From: Lobosporangium transversale
Taxonomy: Eukaryota; Mortierellomycota; Mortierellomycetes; Mortierellales; Mortierellaceae
Direction of reading: 5' to 3'
NCBI RefSeq assembly: GCF_002105155.1
Contig: NW_019028980.1
Location: forward strand, 1,723,511 to 1,787,510
Length of the DNA: 64,000 nt
How positions within the stretch are numbered: position 1 is the stretch's first letter; every line of letters begins with the position of its first letter. The notes beneath the pieces were generated by a model. The model saw nothing but the letters and a program-made list of their open reading frames with translations, was not told the DNA's origin and did not search any database. The position numbers and the translations under genes were made by a program. Below are positions 57,501 through 64,000 of the stretch, piece after piece.

Positions 57501-58664
57501 TGCAGCTACGGACTGCAGATACAGGAGAGATCTATTTCGAAATAGATTTCAAGGAGGCTCAGAGAGTGATTGCATTTTCACCATCCAGTCGACAGATGGT
57601 TGTTGGAAGTGATGAAGGGAAAATCAGTGTAGTGGATACTGAATCAGGGAACGTGTTACATGTACTTGAAGGCCACACTGAGAGTATACATGACATGTCT
57701 TTTTCTTGTGATGGCCAGTATATTGCCTCTGCCAGCATGGATATGGCTATACGACTGTGGGATGCAGAGTCAGCCAAGTGCCTAATAGTATCCCATTTGT
57801 CGGGACATATGTTTGAACTCTTGACTGGAATGTTTCTGAAGAAGGTTACTTTCTAGCACTGGCTCTGTTCGTATGTGGCAGATCAGCAAAGAGGAGGATG
57901 GCCAGTGTTATGCCCGCCTGAGATGGAGCACGGAGCCAACAGGTCTTCATGCTAGCAGTGCAAGGATTCAAGGTGTTTCTGGCTTGAGTGAAACGAATAG
58001 AAAACTGTTGGAGCAACATGGAGCTGTTGGCAATATAATACAGTGTTCGATCTTCCAAGAGGCAGGTCAGGAGAAGACAATGAGCTCCGCATCAACCAAG
58101 TTTAAAATACCAGAAAGCGATGGTTTGGATACAAACGCAATGAATAGTAATCCCAGAACAAGACCATTGATTGCTAAAAGTAAAGTTGCTAAAGGGCATC
58201 GATTCGTTTGCAGCAAATGTAGTGAATGTAGCGAGTATGAGCCTGTGCATTTTATTCTGAACTGCAGTTCTACTAGTCAGCATTATTGGAAGGAGAGTAT
58301 CCACGTGGATTTAGCACAGCGAACATCCCAATTTTTCTTTTTTCCTTGTTCTCTTAATAAAGGGTTAATGGATCAACCTGTTAGGAGGCATTTCCTGGTC
58401 GTGTTGCCATGCCTTAACCGGCCATACAAACATCTCATGAAATGTTTTTTCTTTGTACTCCCCCAAATGGACAGAATAATTAAAAGCCTGGTGTGTGTGT
58501 GTGTATGTGTCCCTGCAAGCTATGATGCACATATTGTAATACTTGTCATTAATTCCCCTCTTTTACTCTATTTGCTGAAATGCAGAGAATTGTCGTTTGT
58601 AACAGAATCATTTCTAGAATTGAATAGCGCGTTCCAACTTGATCTGATGTGGATGGATATTTAG
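54589..58664 (+). pseudogene. NACHT-WD40 (NLR-like) gene, decayed
   Basis: Coding similarity starts right after the transposon edge (PPPPAFPSLLDRIQGKPDIE). The NACHT domain has Walker A GDSGAGKSTF and Walker B FLLLCDGYDE. A TAG at 55118-55120 interrupts it in frame; the frame goes on as MVINCRSEYLGVDYRDR, so a CAG-to-TAG change is likely. A TGA at 56213 and a frame change follow, where the linker and the first WD blades are shortened. Frame 56258-57856 then encodes about nine WD40 blades (KTVQLWDAASGELIQEL, GTIRLWDTQS, MAIRLWDAESAKC). Two more shifts near 57815-57870 lead to RMWQISKEEDGQCYARLRWS. The end is uncertain; the frame stays open to 58664. Fungal NLRs act in self/non-self recognition and cell death; this copy should be non-functional. 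Confidence 0.8.
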
Positions 58665-58952
58665 TAAATTAAAGAAATTCTGGACCTGAATCCCCCTTTG
58701 TTTTTTTTTTTTTTTAATTTCTTTCTTCAGGACCGATGAATACTTGGAATCTATGACAAATTCTTGTTATCATGCGGCATAATGAATATCTGTAGAGAAG
58801 TAGAGAATGTACACATATATATAAAGCATTTTCTTTTTTTTTACCAACACCTCTTCTTTATTATAATAATATTAATAATATTAATTTTTTTTTTTTTTTT
58901 TTTTTGTAAAGAAACTCAAAGACCTTCCTTTTAAAAAAAAAAAAAAAAAAAA

Positions 58953-59201
58953 ATGGTTTCGTCCTTGCTAAGCTTTATAGCTTTGAGTCTTATCCTCTTA
59001 ATATTCCCTTCACCAAGTTCTTCAGCAAATGTAAAACCGGCGATTACTACAGATGGTATGGCCATTATCAAAAGTGCGAGCTTTATTGAGCCGCTCCTAC
59101 ACCGAGTTGATCTTGAAAAAGCCAAGGCACAGAAAAGAGACAGTATCTTTGTTGAAGATAGAAATAATGATGGAAAAAGGAACTGCAGTTCTTTTTTATT
59201 C

Positions 59202-59246
<45 letters not shown>

Positions 59247-59258
59247 TTGTCTATAGTA

Positions 59259-59311
<53 letters not shown>

Positions 59312-60811
59312 TCAGAAGCTTAATCTCGTCACTTTTTCTTCACGATCTTATTAGATATAAGCCAGCTTCTGTCACTAAAGGCGGATACAGGTCTCACAGA
59401 GCTTGAAAACTGGATCGAGAGCAAGGTGGATGAACAAGCAGTAAAGTATCAAGATGATCTCATCAAGGTTATGACCAATCTCCTCAATAATTCAGAGGCT
59501 GCTCAATACCTTGATGTACTTGTGAAAATGGCTAGTTCATCCGACAACCAAAAAGAACAGCAGCAACAAATAAAACGTAGGTTTATCCAGTCATCATCTA
59601 AAGAGCAGCAGCAAGGGGATCAAGAAGAAAGCTTTGAAAGCAGTTCAGTACCCAAGTCAAGAATAGCATCTAAAACATCGTCCGGACAACAGGACCATCA
59701 ACCACTCTTAAAACGGGCTCCTAATCAAGACATGAACATGACCGCCGCAACTATGAATTCGCTTATGGAGCCATTTATCCTTCAATTACGACGAGATATC
59801 CGAAATATCCTCATTTGGCTCTGCGCTGGCGCTCCCGGTTCCAAGATTGATGGAAAAGTTTATGGAGATGATGAGTTTTCAAGACGAGCAACAAAGGCGG
59901 ACATCACGGCCATCAGACATCCTAAAGGAGCTCATTATCTTGCTGACATTATTGACCCAAACACTTCCACGTTGATCTTGGCATGCCTCAAGAGTTATTA
60001 TCAGGATTTTGGAGAGCAATTGTATTCTTTGGCAATAGAGCGATCTCAACAAGCCAAGGAGGCGATATTGTCCAAGTTACAAGAGTTGACAGGAGTTCCA
60101 AAGTTCCTTCTTCCGTTCTCTATAGAGAAGATGCTTGGACAATCAGAAGGATTAAAGAATATACTTCCGATAATAAGCCAGAGTTTGCAGCTAACTGAAC
60201 AAGCACCAGGTGTAGTGAGAGAAGAAACAGAAGCAGAAGGAGGGGCCTTGCATTCAAAACAGTTAAACAAGGCAGGCAGTTCCGATGATGGCCGTGTAGA
60301 TGACAGTGGTAATGACAACGCCACTGAGGGCAATAGCGATGCTCAGAAACCATCAGAGGCGCTTAATTGGGTAGTCGATAATGTATTGAACGAGTTCAGG
60401 AAGACTTTTGTGGAGACCACTCAAGAGCAAGAAGGAGACCAAACGGAAGAAGTGAAAACGGACAAGGCATCGGAAGATGGAGCGGATGCTGATGCTGATA
60501 CTGATGCCGTTGCTGATGTTGATGCTGATGTGGATAAAGCCGAGAATGTTGATGCCAAGGAAGGAGGGCCTTCACGTGGAAGGAAACCTTCTGAGCCACG
60601 ACAACGTGGTAGTGGTGGTAGATCTGCGCAACATGACAACAAGGACAAGGACAACGACAAAGTGGAGGCTTTGGGAAAGGAGCGTCTGCAGATTCCTTCG
60701 GTAGAATGGGTCCCTGAATTCCTTTCTTCTCCTTTTTCTTCTTCTCCAAAGGAAGGAAAGAAAGGGAAAGGCCATGCCAGGTGCGGCTGGATCCAAGATC
60801 GGCTTGGCTAA
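58953..60811 (+). CDS. Secreted or secretory-pathway protein of unknown function, two exons
   Basis: Exons: 58953-59187 and 59355-60811, giving 563 residues. The start is the first ATG after a long A run. A clear signal peptide spans residues 1-25 (SLLSFIALSLILLIFPSPSS, then SSA). The splice joins as RNCNISQLLSLKADTGLTEL with phase 1. The middle region (residues about 180-300) looks ordered and helical, with MEPFILQLRRDIRNILIWLC, DFGEQLYSLAIERSQQAKEA and GVPKFLLPFSIEKMLGQ. The C-terminal 180 residues are acidic and repetitive (DADADTDAVADVDADVD). I do not recognise the family. The 167-base intron holds an (ATT)n run and a T22-A28 junction. It is unrelated to the decayed NLR upstream. Confidence 0.8.
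59205..59309. repeat. (ATT)n microsatellite followed by a T-run/A-run junction, in an intron
   Basis: An ATT repeat at about 59205-59246 is followed by a T run of about 22 joined to an A run of about 28 at 59261-59309. All of it lies inside the intron 59188-59354. Confidence 0.95.
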
Positions 60812-60972
60812 AAATGGGGTAGTCATCCTCACCCTCCTCTTCTTCTCTTCCTTTTTCTTCCTCATCAAAAATCGTCCATGTGCAAATGAAAGTTCGTTAC
60901 AAATTTACAATAAATAAAAAAAAAAAAAAAAAAAAACCAAACTGGTCTCCCTCATGTGTTTGTGTTTTTTGT

Positions 60973-61003
<31 letters not shown>

Positions 61004-64000
61004 GAATCTCAATTGACAGCTGCCGTGCTGTGCACATTTTTCAATCGGTAGGTTTGTCTGTCTAGAAAAAAGTCCATTAGCTTCAAGCTTTACATCGGAT
61101 TAGATGAGTAAAGGAAATAAAAATACAAAATCCTAAGGACAAAGGACAAAGAACAATGCATGCACAGAGGAAATATGGATTGTAGTCATTACGATAAAAA
61201 TAAGAGAACGCATCAGCTGATTTATTGTTATCAGATCTTGAGGGCAGATCATCTTTCCAAAAGGTGAAGGGCTTGGTTGACCTACGGAAACTCTTGTTTG
61301 TTTTATCAGATCCACCCAATCAAAACAAAGCCATCTCTATCCTTTTTTTTTTTTTTTTTTTTTTGGTTGTCATATTGATAGCCATCGGTTGTATGTATAA
61401 ATATGCATAGATATATATACATGTATGTATCATTTTCATTCATCTTTAGGAGTAGAGATGGAGAGGTTGACAGTGAGCTATCTTTGACCCCCATACTTTC
61501 TCTTTCATTCCTTCTGAGTAATACAAAGATGCAAACACATGTGAGAAAGCTAATGGCTTTTTATTATTATTATTATTATATATTATTTAAATAAAGTGAC
61601 ACAACTTATAATACAAAGCTGCTGTGCTGCGCTGCAAAGCACATCTTTACAAAAAAAGAATTTTGAGAGTTGGCTTTAGATGGTTTGTTTCAAAAGAAAA
61701 AAAGAAAAGCATGAGATTATTGTTACGGGAATATACGAGTAATCTTTTTAAAAGATTGATCGGAAAATATATCTATCCTATTATATATATTTATATTTAT
61801 ATATATACATACTTACATTATCTATCTTTGCTATCCTATCATTTATCTTTTTTAAAGGATTCAGTTAGATAGCCAATTTGTGAGACAGTAAAAAGATTGC
61901 ATACATTCATTACAGCCTACATGTACATGTTTGAAGCATTCATGTGCTAAAACAGGATAAATGAAAATCAGCCGGACAGAAACACAAGGCGGAAAGGGTT
62001 CACAAGGAAAAAGCACCAGCCACCTCTAGAAAAACGTCTATTACTTAACCTACCCCTCTTCCTTTCCTCTATACTAAACATGTGAAGGAAAGGGAAAAAA
62101 AAGACATGATAAGCAAACGCTTTTTCTTTTCTTTACTTTTTGACGTCCAACATGTACATGTACATGTACATATACGTAGATAGTGTGTAGTGCAAGTGTG
62201 CAGAAACAATAAGTGCGGATAACGTGTTTTGCATATTTTTATTTTTCTATTCATCATCTATCAATGTCTCTTTTTGCAACACGAAAACTACGCTAAACTG
62301 CAACAGCACTGGCCTGTCAAGCAGAAAAAGTAACAATAATAATATATAATAATATATAATAATAAAAAAAAAGCGTTAAAGAAAGATATATCTATTTTCT
62401 TTGTGAAAAGATTTTTCCCCCTCGGAACATTTATTTTCTCTTTTTTGCTTGGCAAACACCATTGATAAATATTGGGCTATTGTTGTCAACAAGCGATGGA
62501 TTACATTTATCTTTTAGGACATTTAATTTTTATCTTTTACTGAAGCGTATATAAATGTGAATGGATGTTCATCTCATTCAACTTCAAGGGAAACCAGTGT
62601 CCTGGTACCTTCTTTCATCCCTTCTCCTACCTCCTACGGTCCCTTTTTTTTGACTCCCCCCTCAACTCCTCCTGGCCATACCGTGCTATCTTTACTACAT
62701 AATACGCTTCTCGTGCCTGACAATCGCTCGGTCAAGTAGTTACATCGTAAAGAAAAGAAAAAGAAAAAAAAAAAATACTCTCCTTTCTCTTTTCATGCTT
62801 TCCCCCCCCCCCCCTTTTTTTTTCCGCTTTTGATTTATGAGAAAAGGGGGACCCTAACCATACAACGACGCATGGACCACGACTTGTGGACTTGTGGAGA
62901 AAAAGAAAGATGATTAGGGGAAAGAGACTGGTCCATCTAGACCCCAAACTTGGGATCTTTTTAAAAATAAAAAATAAAATAGTTCATCTTAAGGTATATA
63001 CATATACCAAGAGCAAAACAAAATAAAAAAAAATAAAAAAGTGCACGACCCTTTCCAAGGAACTGAAATGGACCGATGATGGATGGAGGAGGATCTCTAT
63101 TATTGAAGACCACATCTCAATTGATCAAAAAGCGAGAAAAGAGCGTTTTGACCAGTTAGAGCAGCCATTTCGATTTTTTTTTTTTTTTTTTTTTTCAATG
63201 GAGCTTTGTGGTTTTTTTTCTTTTTAACCTTTAAAAAAATAAAAGGTCCAAACGCGTACATCTGTTATGCCGACATATACATATGCTTTGTAGCGGAAAA
63301 ATAAGCATTAGATGCTGCATATTTGTGCGATGTACGTTATGTATAGATGTGTATATAGGAGTAAGTGAATTGTATACGTGTAATGTCCACAGGGTTCATT
63401 GATCATGGGTTGTCAACTGAATATGAACAACCTTTATTTATTTTTTTCATGGGTAACAAATAAGTTCTTCTTCTATCTGTTCCTTCCGCCCCCTCCATTC
63501 CCCCATTCTCTTACATGTGTGTGGCTCTGTAGTTGCTGTGACCCGATTCAAACCGCGTTGAAAAAGAAAAAAAAAAAAAAAAAAGTCTGAGCCCTTTCAT
63601 GTTTTACTTTGTGCGATTTTGTCGAAAGGGCCAACTTTAAAGTCATTTCTTAATTTGTTAGACATAAACAAAAAGACGTGGCGATGAGATCACCCTAATA
63701 GGCAAGTCAAAATAGAGAGAGTCCCATTATCTCATTTCCCCCCAGCCAGTTTACCCATTTCTCATTTCTTTTTCATCGATCATTTATCATTTTTATCATG
63801 GTCATAGGGCTCATGCATTTTGGCAATGAATAATTTGATTATATATATATATATTATTATTTATTATTCAGGTTACATGGTGATATGCATGGCACATATA
63901 CATGTGTTGTTAGACGCATGTAAAATTAAAAAACGTGGGCTGTAGGATGAATAATAAGTAATAAGAAAAAAAAGAAAGACTATGCAGCATGGAGACATGG
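60812..64000. other. Terminal 3.2 kb without a recognisable gene
   Basis: It contains A/T runs (60917-60936, 60979-61002, 61343-61364), a C13-T9 tract at 62802-62823, TACATGTACATG palindromic stretches at 61919 and 62150-62170, and many TATA-like AT-rich stretches. The first part should be 3' UTR of the secreted protein gene. Frames such as 62557-62739 are short and lack recognisable features. The right end may be upstream or downstream sequence of a gene beyond the window. Confidence 0.45.

Overview
The window is eukaryotic nuclear DNA from a filamentous fungus. The best fit is an early-diverging Mucoromycota species, most likely of the Mortierella group. Reasons: short GT-AG introns in nearly every conserved gene; Sel1-repeat and NACHT-WD40 families; a RecQ-like helicase of repeat type; an Opi1 repressor; a 410-residue paraoxonase pair; and very many A/T homopolymer tracts in introns and spacers. 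The genus is inference. No ribosomal RNA or organelle genes are present.

Layout. 1-3541: two tandem Sel1-repeat genes, the first cut by the window edge, the second broken. 4175-5278: NDUFA2 (complex I), minus strand. 7262-10423: a 1053-residue orphan protein. 10.6-24.1 kb: a repeat island with two tRNA-Asp(GUC) genes, two near-identical paraoxonase genes arranged head to head, a 340-bp inverted repeat, several fold-back elements built from TATTTG...CAAATA modules, and tiny poly(A)-tailed insertions with target-site duplications. 24.9-32.8 kb: a conserved block of uS15m (minus), POP5, MBF1 and an 11-exon INTS13/Asunder gene with an RGG insert. 36.0-39.8 kb: OPI1. 40.2-44.2 kb: an Asp/Ser-rich membrane-anchored orphan and an alkaline ceramidase, both minus.

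44.67-54.59 kb is a candidate DNA transposon of about 9.9 kb. Its 237-bp core inverted repeats are almost identical. Two genes read inward from the repeats: a decayed RecQ-like helicase carrying a 172-bp solo LTR with a 5-bp duplication, and a DUF6589-like candidate transposase with one frameshift. A 423-residue gene of unknown function lies between them. The right end abuts a decayed NACHT-WD40 gene (to about 58.6 kb). 58.95-60.81 kb encodes a secreted orphan protein. The last 3.2 kb shows no gene.

Exon joins were worked out by hand from splice consensus, phase and family similarity recalled from memory. No alignment or database search was run.
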